Part shown: positions 1 to 10,006 of the stretch, one piece after another
Position numbering within the stretch: the first letter of the stretch is position 1
Layout: every line of letters starts with the position of its first letter
NCBI RefSeq assembly: GCF_009727055.1
Contig: NC_052358.1
Span: forward strand, 47,250,666-47,314,665
Reading direction: 5' to 3'
DNA length: 64,000 bases
Origin: Benincasa hispida
Lineage: Eukaryota; Streptophyta; Magnoliopsida; Cucurbitales; Cucurbitaceae
Position numbers and translations under genes: made by a program
The notes under the pieces: model-generated
What the model was told of the DNA's origin: nothing
Database searches by the model: none
Seen by the model: only the letters and a program-made list of their open reading frames with translations

Positions 1-2
1 AA

Positions 3-1559
3 GCAATGGAGGATGTTGACAAAGATGAATGGGTTAAGGCCATGAACCAGGAAATAGAGTCTATATACTTTAATAATGTCTAGGAGCTTGTTGATCCATC
101 TGATGGGGTAAGACCGATTGAGTGTAAGTGGATCTTTAAGTGAAAGAGAGGTGTAGATGGAAAGGTGCAAACTTTTAAGGCTAGACTCGTGGCAAAGGGT
201 TATACCCAGGTTGAGGGAGTTGACTGTGAGGAAACTTTCTCACCTGTTTTCATGCTGAAGTCTATCAGGATTCCCCTATTCATAGCCACATTTTATGATT
301 ATGAAATATGGCAAATGGATGTCAAGACTGTCTTTCTTAATGGTAATCTTGAGGAGACCATCTATATGACTCAACTAGAGGGATTCATAGTTCCAGATCA
401 AGAGCAAAGGGTTTGCAAGCTTAATAGGTCCATTTATGGGCCGAAACAAGCATCTAGATCTTGGAACATCAGATTTGACATTGTTGTCTAGTCATTTGGC
501 TTTGATTAGAATGTTGATAAGCCTTATCTTTACAAGAAAATCATCAACAACTCAGTAGCTTTCCTGGTACTATATGTGGATGATATCCTACTCATTAGGA
601 ATGATGTAGGGTATCTGACTGACATTAAGAATTGGCTAGCTGCCTAGTTCCAAATGAAAGATTTGGGTGAGGCATAGTATGTTCTAGGGATCCAGATTAT
701 TCGAGATCATAAGAACATACGGTTAGCCCTGTCTCATGCATCGTACATTGATCAAATATTGATTAGATACAGGATGTAGGATTCGAAGAAGGGTTTATTA
801 CCCTTTAGGCATGGAATTGTTTTGTCTAAGGATCAATGTCCTAAGACACCTCAAGAGGTTGAGGAGATGAAACAGATTCCCTATGCTTCTGTTGTAGAAA
901 TCTTGATGTATGCAATGTTGTGTACTAGACCCGACATTTTCTATGCAGTAGGGATTGTCAGTCGGTATCAGTCCAATCCAGGATTTGATCATTGGACACC
1001 GGTCAAGACGATCCTCAAGTATCTTCGAAGAACGAGGGACTATATGCTTATGTATGGAGATAAGGATCTGATCCTTACAGGATACATAGACTCTGACTTT
1101 CAGACCGATCGAGATTCTCACAAATCGACATTGGGGTTAGTGTTTACTCTGAATGGAGGGGTTGTAGTCTAGCGAAGCATCAAGCAAGGATGCATTGCGG
1201 ACTCCATTATGGAAGCCGAATACGTAGCCGCTTTTGAAGCAGCTAAATAGGTTATTAGGCTGAGGAAGTTCCTTTCAGATTTGGAAGTTGTTCCAAATAT
1301 GGATTTGCCTATCACACTGTATTGTGATAACAGCGGGGCTGTGGAAAATTCGAAGGAGCCTCGGAGTCATCGTCGGGGTAAGCACATAGAACAAAAATAT
1401 CACCTTATCAGGGAGATTGTGCATCGCGGTGATGTGATAGTCACGAAGATTGCATTGGAGCACAACATTGCTGATCCCTTTACAAAGGCCTTCACGGCTA
1501 ACGTGTTCGAGGGTCACTTAGAGAGTTTGGGTCTGTGGGACATGCGACATCTTGTCTAG
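3..1559 (+). pseudogene. pol: Copia pol fragment: reverse transcriptase and RNase H, broken by stops
   Basis: Reverse transcriptase would copy the element RNA to DNA in a virus-like particle, and RNase H would remove the RNA template. Reading in one uninterrupted frame gives RVT_2-type RT (ARLVAKGYTQVEGVD, then the YVDD catalytic box near 580) and a Copia RNase H (TDRDSHKST, EAEYVAA, LYCDNSGAV, HIEQKYHLIRE, ADPFTK). The frame holds nine premature stops at 81, 141, 489, 507, 645, 675, 777, 1170 and 1248. Eight are TAG and one is TGA. No frameshift is seen in about 1.55 kb, so the damage is by substitution. Six of the TAGs align with Gln or Trp codons in elements B or D, as expected for C-to-T or G-to-A decay. 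The true start lies left of the window. Confidence 0.92.
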
Positions 1560-1651
1560 GGCAAGTGGGAAATGATACAGGGGTATGCCCTAGTTTATTG
1601 TATATTGTACATTTTTATATTGTATTGTACATTAGTCTCATGAGTCATTAG

Positions 1652-1665
1652 GACAAGTGAGAAAT
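1652..1665 (+). other. Polypurine tract before LTR of element A
   Basis: Purine-rich GACAAGTGAGAAAT abuts the LTR start at 1666, as expected for the plus-strand DNA primer site. A second, better copy of the motif (GCAAGTGGGAAAT) lies at 1561-1573 right after the RNase H stop. The same doubled arrangement occurs in elements B and D. Confidence 0.75.
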
Positions 1666-3913
1666 TGTTGGGATTGGTGTCCTAATTCTCCCAAAGTCTC
1701 ATTGTTTTGTAAAGATACACATTGTTTAATGAATAAAATAAGTGTTATTTAATTTTGGCATTTACTCATATCCAATAAACAAAGCTCCTTGTTTATCTTA
1801 TGTGAACTTAAGCATGTATATGTGATATACAAGTGGATCATGCCTTAAGTGATAACCTAAATAGGTCTGTAGTATAAGAATTAAGGTGGGATACCTGATC
1901 TTGGTGACACTACGGATACGACCCGCTTTGTAGAGGTTTGCAAGTATTGTAAACTACTACAGATAGTAGATCCTAACCATTCATGTGGAGACGTGCGTGC
2001 GGGGGTGTCCTGTACAAAGAGTTTGTATAAGACCTAGACCACGAGATGACTAGACTCTGTATATAACGCCATTGATACTAGAGACTTGCATCCCACTTAA
2101 ACGACCATAGGTGACACGACCTCAATCTTGAGTGTTTTGGGAACTCCTGCCTTTGAGGGCGGTTCTTTGATTAGTATAAGTGAGAGTGGCCAGATTTCCA
2201 ACTCAACATGCCTACCTTTTTGGGGACTTTTCTGATTTGGGACCTGGGAACTCAATCGACAAGATGGAATTCACTCCTTTCCTGAAGTAGGAATAAGTAG
2301 AGAAATTGCTCCTTTAAGGGTTGATTCCAGGGCTTGAACATAGTGGCCACAGCTTCTCTTTGGAAGAGAGGACTCAGTCATAGTAGGACTATGACTTATG
2401 TCATTAGAGATCAATGGTACTTAAGGAGTTAGATGTAACTATAGGGGCATAATGGTTATTGGCCCAGCTGTACTTACGAGCGATCTGTGAAGGGTTGTTG
2501 CACTTCTGATTGGTTAAGATGGACATATAATATATCTGTGGTAAGGAGAGTTCAGCTTTCGGTCTTCAGTGGAGTGCCTGACAGTTAACGAATGGTGGAT
2601 CCCGTGACTAAATAGTTTATTAGTTATTCACGTTCCATTGGAGTTCAAGCTATAGGTCCATAAGGTCCCCTTGGTAGCTCAATGGATTCAGTTGAAGATC
2701 AGTTTTTGGTGTTGATTTGAAATGTTCAAATTGACAAGAGGTATTTTGATTATATATGATATAATCCGTATGATGTATGAGATACATCTAGTGGAGGATT
2801 GATGTAAATGAGATTTACATTAAGTACCATGGAATAGAAAAAGAACTATGGTTTATATGTTTCATGAGATGAAATATTAAAACTATAGGTTATAAATANA
2901 GAACTATGGTTTATATGTTTCATGAGATGAAATATTAAAACTATAGGTTATAAATATAGTATGATAAGTTGGTTATCAATTATATTTATAATAATATTAA
3001 TTATTGGATAATTAATTCTTTTTCTTTAATAACCAATTGAGTGGGTGGTTATTGGATTTTTAAGGTAATCGTGAGACAAAGGGAAAATGGTTTTCCTAAT
3101 TTTAGTAACTGTTGAAAAGTTTTCATAAAAAGTTTTTCGAGATTTCTCTCTTGCAAAAAGGATCTCACGGAGTTGTAAAGTAAATACAGATTTATTAAAC
3201 GACAGCTAGGGCGAGCTAAACGATAGTGCAATGGCGAGCTAAACAATCGCACAGTATTTACCAAACAATCACATAGCTTTTACTAGACGATCACTTGCCC
3301 AAAGTAAACGATTGTGTAGTGTCTGTAGGCGACAGACCGAGCTAAATGATCGCATAGCTTTTGCTAGACGATCACATAGCTTTAGCTAAACGATTGGGCA
3401 TCGACCTATACGATAGGTCTCCGCCATCTCCCACTTGCCCAATCGTGTCCACGATCGGTGTTTCCTCCTTCGTTTTCTTCATTCCAAGTCCGAACAGAGC
3501 CCATCCTCTATATTCTCACACCGAGAATCCAAGGTAGCCTTATTGGTGGTGTCTTACTCAACTCGACACTGTCGAGGTGCTGTGGAGGTCGTTTGTACTG
3601 GTGCTGAGGAGTTCATGACCGAGGCGATCATTGAGGACGAGCACAAAGTGTTCGTGCAGTGATGTAGTCGTGTAGATCGAGCGTTCGAGGTTTCTGTTGT
3701 TCGAGCAGTCATGCACAAAGGAGCGTGGAGACGCATCTTCAAATGTTTATAGAGTATTCTCTTTGTTCATTTTAGTTTTCATGCTGTAATTTCTGTACTA
3801 ATTGTATAACTGCTTGTTTCTGTACGACTGTAAATGTATTGTTCATTCATGATTGTAATTTGGAATTATCTTATTTCCACTACTCATGGAAATGTTAGAT
3901 TCGATTTCCTTCA
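1666..3913 (+). repeat. 3' LTR of Copia element A
   Basis: Starts TGTTGGGATTGGTGTCC and ends TTTCCTTCA. It aligns along its length with the LTRs at 41656, 52253 and 61030. A candidate TATA box (TATATAAC, 2060-2067) is kept in the other copies. A 57-bp block at 2842-2898 is repeated exactly at 2900-2956 with one N between. Other family LTRs have one copy, so the extra block is probably an assembly artefact and the true length is nearer 2.19 kb. Confidence 0.9.
3187..3437 (+). repeat. ACGATCG-type degenerate array, hairpin and anti-PPT module in LTR A
   Basis: About nine degenerate units of roughly 23-25 bp built on CTAAACGATYG and CATAGCTTT. They are followed by a perfect hairpin at 3403-3419 (arms GACCTAT and ATAGGTC, loop ACG) and by TCTCCCACTTG at 3427-3437, the reverse complement of the Copia polypurine tract core. 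The same order is found in the other LTRs of this family. Function unknown; see findings. Confidence 0.7.
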
Positions 3914-4208
3914 CCCTTGATCGTCATCTTCCTCGAAGAACCACAACCCTTGCTCTGATCTTCTTCATGAATTACTCAAGACTCAAACTGACTTTGAATT
4001 ACAGACTCGATAACGATTAATAATGCCCAAAAACCCAGGGGCCTTTACAATCAACCGAAAATGTAAAAGAATTAAATCAAACCGAGGCTAACATCCTAGA
4101 AAACTCCATTAATTGCACATCTACAACAATTTAACAATTAAACAGAGCAGATATGCACCCACCATGAATGTATATGTAATTCGTTGCAACAATGAAATTG
4201 GATCCATT
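3914..4208 (-). repeat. Fragment of minus-strand Copia leader (after 5' LTR)
   Basis: The reverse complement of about 3920-4050 matches the leader of element D at about 43846-43990 (shared TTGTAARGGCCCCTG and AGGAAGA blocks). It is therefore untranslated leader of a minus-strand Copia element whose LTR is at 4209-5967. No coding sequence is seen. Confidence 0.6.
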
Positions 4209-5967
4209 TGAAGGAACTCTTAACGAAGAGCATCCATGAGCGCGTTCGGATCTTTTCGATTTTAGTGTGACCAAAATACCCTCCATTTTTGTGTAGCTCA
4301 GCTGCATCTTTCGATCGTGAGTTCGCATGCGGTGTTGTTTTTATTACCGCATGCGGTTGAAAAGTCACTCTGATCGACTGTCGCATTGCACTGTCATTGC
4401 ATTAATCGACTCTTCATTGTTGATTGACGGGCGCATTGTGACAGAGATGCGTTGATCAGTTCTTCTTGAGACTTGGGCACAAGCAGTGACTCAGTTCCTG
4501 CAAAACAGAGTAAAAATCTCCTTTTCTTTTCATCTTAAAGATGTTAATGGGTGTAATTGCGATAATTTATAATTATTGTAATTCTGAGCTAATTTTTCAT
4601 ACAATCGACACATATTCACTATCTTTTGCCGCAATATCTAGATAAGTGGCATAAATAACTTGTATTTCTACAAGTTATCACTTAACCTATAGTTTGATTA
4701 TCATATATCTACTACATTAATTTCTCCTCCACTTGATATAAACCATATTTATATCTAATTTTCTCTAGAATAATGTATCTCATACATTTAGTTAATTATA
4801 TCATATATAATTAACCAGTTCAATTATATCATATATAATCGAACTCCCTCTTGTCAATTTGAACATTTCAATCTGACACGAAAACTGATTCTCGACTTTA
4901 TCCAAGCTACCTAGAGGACCTTATGGACTTGTGGCTCGAAGCTCCAAGGGTACGTGAGTAGCTGACTAAACTCTTTAGTCACGAGATCCACCATCCGTTA
5001 ACTGGCAGGCATTCCACTAAAGACAACTAGCTGAACTCTTCTTACCACAGATATATTTTTGTGTCTATCGGATATAACCAATCATGAGTACGATGACCCG
5101 TCATAGATGCTCGTAAGTATAGGTAGGCCAATTTATCGTTTTTCCCTGTAGTTACATCTTACTCCTTAAGTATCACTGATTCCTCTAATGAACAATACAA
5201 CATAGTCCAACTATGTGTGAACACCTCTTGGGCAAAGCGAAGGTGTGTGACGCCACATCGTTCAAGCCCTGGAATCAGCCCTTAAGGGAGCTATCTATCT
5301 ATTTTCCCCTGCCTCGGGGAAGAAGTGAATTCCATCTTGTGTAGCTGAGTTCCCAGTTCCCAAATTAGACGAATCCCCAAAATGGTAGGTTTAAATCGGC
5401 GACTTGGCCACTCATACTTATACAAATCAAAGAACTGCCCTCAATGGCAGGAGTTCTCTACTCACTCAGGATTGAGGTCGTGTTACCTATGGTCATCCTA
5501 GTGAAGTGAAGTCTCTGTCATGAACGATGTTATATAACGAGACGTTAACACTTCGTGGTCAGGTTTTATACAAACACTTTGTATAGGACGCCCCCTCTCG
5601 CATGTCCTCTACACGAATGATCAAGATCAGACCATCTGTGACAAGTGACAACACTTGTGACCATTCCAGAAAGTGGGCGGCATCCGTAGCATTACCAGGT
5701 TAAGGTTTCCCTCTTATATCTATATACTACAGACCATTTTGGTTATCACTCAAGACATGATCCACTTGTATGTCACCACATACATGCCTAAGTTATATAC
5801 AAATAGCTAGGGATTTTATGTTTATTGGTTTCTGGTATAGCAAATAAAACATACAACTGAGCAAAAACGAGATGTGAAGTAAAATATCATATATTATACA
5901 ACACAAGCGTTCGTACAAACTGTTTACAAATTACAGGACACGAGACTTTAGGGCATCAACCACAACA
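4209..5967 (-). repeat. Minus-strand Copia LTR, interrupted
   Basis: On the minus strand it starts at 5967 with TGTTGTGGTTGATGCCC and runs through the usual LTR blocks to about 4681. A short tail ending GAGTTCCTTCA lies at about 4279-4209. In between is a 0.4-kb piece of Athila-type LTR (4280-4680), and the ACGATCG array is missing. It abuts gag of plus-strand element B at 5968, a head-to-head arrangement. Confidence 0.8.
4280..4680 (-). repeat. Truncated Athila-type LTR, minus strand
   Basis: The minus strand from 4680 reads TGATAACTTGTAG and matches the first 400 bp of the LTRs at 6305 and 17151. That includes the terminal hairpin (arms ATAACTTGTA and TACAAGTTAT) and a block around GAAAGATGCAGCTG. 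Homology ends near 4280. The right end is a precise LTR terminus; the left is a truncation. Confidence 0.8.
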
Positions 5968-6304
5968 AATTTAACGTGGCGGGGATGAATGGGTCTAAAA
6001 TCGATGAGGGCAGTCAGGTTAGCATTATCCTGCATTCATTGCTAGAGAGCTTCCTCCACTTTGTTAGCAATACGATTCTTACAAAGTGGAATATACCCTT
6101 ACTACTCTCCTCAATGAGTTGCAGACTTACCAATTCATGTTGAAAAGTAAGGAGAAGAGGGGAGGTGAGGCAAATGTTGTCTCGTCTTCTAAAAAGTTCC
6201 ATCAAGGTTCGACCTCAGGGATGAAGTCTGCACCTTCAACTTTTAACTCTAGAAAGGGGAAGAAGAAGAAGAGTGGTAAAGGGAAAGTGAAAACGCTTGC
6301 TAAC
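5968..6304 (+). pseudogene. gag: Copia gag fragment of element B (C-terminal half, first part)
   Basis: Gag would form the virus-like particle. From 6086 the frame reads MEYTLTTLLNELQTYQFML, typical of the UBN2 gag region of this Copia group, then a Lys/Ser-rich linker (KGKKKKSGKGK). It stops at the Athila-like insertion at 6305 and continues with the zinc-knuckle region at 18957. Before 6086 the gag signal (SCIH..., LLAI...) is in other frames, so there is at least one frameshift. The first half of gag is missing. Confidence 0.75.
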
Positions 6305-8520
6305 TGATAACTTGTAGAAATACAAGTTATTTATGCCACCTTATCTAGATATTGCAGCCAAAAGTTAATAAATATGCACTGATTGTATGAAGATTAGCTT
6401 AGAATTACAATAATTATAAATGATCGCAATTACACCCACTAACGCCATAAAGATGGAAGACAAGCCGAGTTTTACTCTATTTTGTAGGAAACCAAGTCAC
6501 CGCTTGCGCTCAAGGCTCATGAGAAACTGATCAACGCATCTCTGTCACATTGCGCCCATCAATCAACAATGAAGAGACGATCACCGAAATGACGGCGCAA
6601 TGCGATAGTCGATCTAGAGCTAACTTTCAACTGCATGTAGTAATGAAAACAAACACTGCATGCAAATACTCGATCAAAAGATGCAGCTGGGCAACACAAA
6701 AGCGGAGGATTGAGACACGTGTACAACTAACGGTTGTGCAGAATTGATGATCTGATTGCATAACAGAAGGAATAATATCCCTCCATCTTCGAAATTACCA
6801 TAACCATCAGTGGGGACCACAAGGTTGGAGTCAAAGACCTGCACCTATAAATACCTCATAGATTTCAGAGAAAACTTATGCTACTTGATACGGGGGTAAA
6901 TGCTGCTAAACTGTTGAGAGAAAAGGCTGAGCTGAGTGCTTAAGTGAAGAAATTCGGGAAGAAGACGAGATAAGGCCGAGAGGTGAATATCAGATCTAAT
7001 CTACTGAATACTCGATCGGAAGCTCTGTACATAGATCTCTGCTACCGGTGGAGCAAGCCTGAGAGGGAAGCTCTCCCTACCATCAAATCCATCATATCCG
7101 GCAAGCAGATCTCCATCGAATCAGTGCCAAGACATNCTAACGGTTGTGCAGAATTGACGGTCTAATTGCATAACAGAAGGAATAATATCCCTCCATCTTC
7201 GGAATTACCATAACCATCAGTGGGGACCACAAGGCCGGAGTCAAAGACCTGCACCTATAAATACCCCATAGATTTCAGAGAAAACTTATGCTACCTGATA
7301 CGGGGCAAATTGCTGCTAAAGTGTTGAGAGAAAAGGCTGAGCTGAGTGCTTAATTGAAGATATCCGGGAAGAAGACGAGATAAGGCTGAGAGGTGAATCT
7401 CAGATCTAACCTGCTGAATACCTGATCGGAAGCTCTGTGTAAAGATCTCTGCTACCGGTGGAGCAAGCCTGAGAAGGAAACTCTTCCTACCATCAAATCC
7501 ATCATATCCGGCAAGCAGATCTCCATCGAATCAGTGCCAAGACATTGGCACTTGTTTGTATCTGTTCTATCTCTTTCATCGTTGTATTTCACTTTCTTTT
7601 TATCTTTTCATTCACACACCATGTATCAAACACTTAATAGATATATTAAATGTTTCGATAGCTTTTGTATACCATTCTCTGTCTATTTCCATTCCTCCAT
7701 TAATCATTTTCTCCATGATGTCTTTTCAATCCCCTGATAGTTAATATGAATCAAACAAGTACTTAATCTATGTTAAAGGTATAAAATACGTTTATCTAAG
7801 GCATGCTAGATGACATCTTCATCTGTGAGAGTAGAAGTGAAAATGCCATTCTGATCTATTGAGAGAGGGTTAGAAGAATGTGTTAACTAAAGCGAGTAGT
7901 ACTTCCAGACATGGAAGCAACCTTGCGTTCATTACGTTAATCTCTGTTTCACCACAGACATGTGGGAACGTGGCCGATCACTGAAAGGTGTACGCCAAGA
8001 GAATAGCGGAATAGTATTTCTAGCTTCAACGCAATTGAGAACTTGCGCTGTTTATATTATTTATCTTTATCTTTCTATTCTATTCATAAGACTTGCCACC
8101 GCATTCCACGTATTTGTATAACTTTCACAGCTAGCCTTGACCCCAACATCTTGTAACATGAAGCCTGTATCTTGTATCATCTAGCTTAAGTTTATTGTAT
8201 TTTATTTTATCATCGCATCTTTACTGCTTTACTTTATTTTATCGTAATTTATATACCTGTACAAACACATTTTCAAAGATTGAAAACCTGGTCGCATATA
8301 TTGTGAACATATCACAATAACCTAAAATAGTCCCTGAGTTCGACCTCGGATCACACCGAGAAACTTGCGATGGAATTACGCTTAGTTCCATCGTAAGGAA
8401 ACTTGTGACAACGCATGGCATATTACGTGAACATCCATAATTAACGCATATCTAGCAGTAGTATTGCATCATTTTGAGCATAGAACATCATCAATCATAC
8501 CTATCAGCAATTCGTCAATA
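6305..8520 (+). repeat. 5' LTR of the Athila-like element, with internal 409-bp duplication
   Basis: Starts TGATAACTTGTAG with a terminal hairpin and aligns with 17151-18951. A block at 6727-7135 is repeated at 7137-7545 with an N at 7136. The two copies differ at a dozen or more sites, and the 3' LTR has one. Without the extra block the length would be about 1.8 kb, as in the 3' LTR. It ends CGTCAATA, against CGTCAACA in the 3' LTR. Confidence 0.9.
6846..6853 (+). promoter_or_regulatory. Putative LTR TATA box (TATAAATA)
   Basis: TATAAATA after GCACC, repeated at 7256-7263 in the duplicated block and at 17692-17699 in the 3' LTR. Matching boxes lie in the related LTRs at 23424, 40944, 49218 and 53514. 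Their conserved position suggests the core promoter of this LTR group. Confidence 0.6.
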
Positions 8521-8526
8521 AGTTTA

Positions 8527-8545
8527 TGGCGCTGTTGTCGGGGAC
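8527..8545 (+). other. Primer binding site, tRNA-Asp type
   Basis: TGGCGCTGTTGTCGGGGAC lies 6 bp after the 5' LTR. It matches the 3' end complement of plant tRNA-Asp with two C-to-T changes. Asp priming is typical of Athila elements, which agrees with the gag type. Confidence 0.85.
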
Positions 8546-8744
8546 TGGTTAACGGTTTATTGTTTGAGTGTGTTTTTGGTATTTTGCAGGACAGATCTCG
8601 TTGTACTGGCTGTTGACACGGAGAGTAGCCTGACGGTTTATGAGTCTTGGTGCTGAACTGGAATTCAAAGCTGACCCTGAGATCGAGCGTACTTTTCACG
8701 CAAGAGCACGTCAGAACCGAATTAGGTGAAAGAAGGCAGCCAGC

Positions 8745-10006
8745 ATGGCGGACAACAATGATAAAGCGGTACCGATTGCAAACCAAAGGGATGTTCGACC
8801 GGCTTAGGTTCCTGTATTCCTGGCAGCTGATCGCATCATCCTAATGCGTAATTATGCAACATCTATTTTGTATGATTTTTTGCATGGAATCTCGAGGCCG
8901 ACTATGGAAGAGAATGCACGTTTCAAGATTAAGTCAGTCATGCTGCAGATGATTCAAAATGTCGGGCAGTTTAGGGTCTGTTAGGTGAAGACCCACAAGC
9001 CCATCTGACCAGCTTTGTCGAGATGTGCGACAATTTTTCCTTACTTGGCGTGACCCCGGAGAATATAAGACTGTATCTGTTCCCTTACACCTTGAGGGAC
9101 GAGGCCAAGAGGTGGGCTTACTCACTTGAGCCAAATGAGATCAATTCATGGGATCAACTGGTAGAGTGGTTCATGAAGAAGTTCTTTCCACCTGCCATCA
9201 ATGAAAGGCGACGAAAGGATGTGTGGAACTTCGAACAGATGGAGAATGTGACCCTAAGCACCACCTGGGTGCGATTTAGGAGATTGGTGAAAAACTGCCC
9301 GCATATCGGGATCCCCGATTGTGTCTTGATGGAAACGTTTTATAATGGTCTGAACAGAGCAACACAGGCTGTTGTTGATGCCTCCGCGGCAGGAGGTTTT
9401 ATGGATAAGACATACACAGAGGCTAAAGTCATCCTCGACCGCATCTCGCAGAATATGGATGACTGGATCGGCGATGGATATAGAGGCCGAGGCGCTGAGA
9501 GAAGGAAAAGTGAAACAGCCATTGTCCTAATGGAGACAATGACCATGTTGGCCGTGCAAATGGCCGCGGTGACCTCGATCCCCCTGTCAATGGAAATCAA
9601 CCAAGGAGCCATTGCTCCACAATCAGTGCAACCCGCTGTACAGGCTCAAGTGGCCACAATTAGTTGCATCAATTGTGGAGGGGCTCACGAAGCTGACATG
9701 TGCCCATTGAACCTTCAGCAAGTATGTGCTATCCAGAACAACCCCTTCAGCAACATCTATAATCCGAGCTGGAAAAGCCATCCTAACTTTGGTTGGGGAG
9801 GCAATCCCAACCCAGGGGGGCCAGTTAACCATCAAGGGGGTAGTAGAGGGAATCCGCCTTTTCACCACAATCAAGGGCAATCAAGACCGCACAACCAGCA
9901 ACCATCATCATCTAACACCTCAGGAAGCTCATTAGAGACATTGCTGAAAGCAATACATGGAATAAAAACTAAGCAGGTATATGGCAAGCCCAGGTGGTCT
10001 TCATAA
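8745..10006 (+). pseudogene. gag: Athila-type gag, nearly intact
   Basis: Gag builds the particle and binds element RNA. Translation from ATG 8745 gives MADNNDKAVPIANQRDVRPA, then an in-frame TAG near 8804, continuing to MLQMIQNVGQF. A frameshift near 8966 moves to the frame that is then open for over 300 codons (9023-10006). This holds the Retrotrans_gag core (LFPYTLRDEAKRW, WDQLVEWFMKKFFPP, TFYNGLNRATQAVVDA), a zinc-binding cluster CINCGGAHEADMC near 9665, and a Gly/Asn/Gln-rich tail (YNPSWKSHPNFGWGG). Layout and motifs match Athila/Tat gag. It sits 0.2 kb after the PBS. Translation fades after 10006, where pol would normally begin. Confidence 0.9.

Larger units (their letters stand above)
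1..3913 (+). mobile_element. Copia element A, 3' portion (RT-RNase H plus 3' LTR)
   Basis: Ty1/copia LTR retrotransposon entering from the left window edge. It has pol from just before the reverse transcriptase core to the end of RNase H, a short untranslated stretch with two polypurine-like tracts, and a full 3' LTR. It belongs to the same family as elements B and D, with near-identical RNase H C-terminus and LTR layout. Its right end at 3913 lies within a minus-strand Copia leader, so A probably inserted there. Its left LTR and TSD are outside the window. Confidence 0.9.

Noticed and set aside
9340..9880. Minus-strand frames within gag
   Set aside because: The plus strand encodes a clear Athila gag here; the minus frames are shadows.
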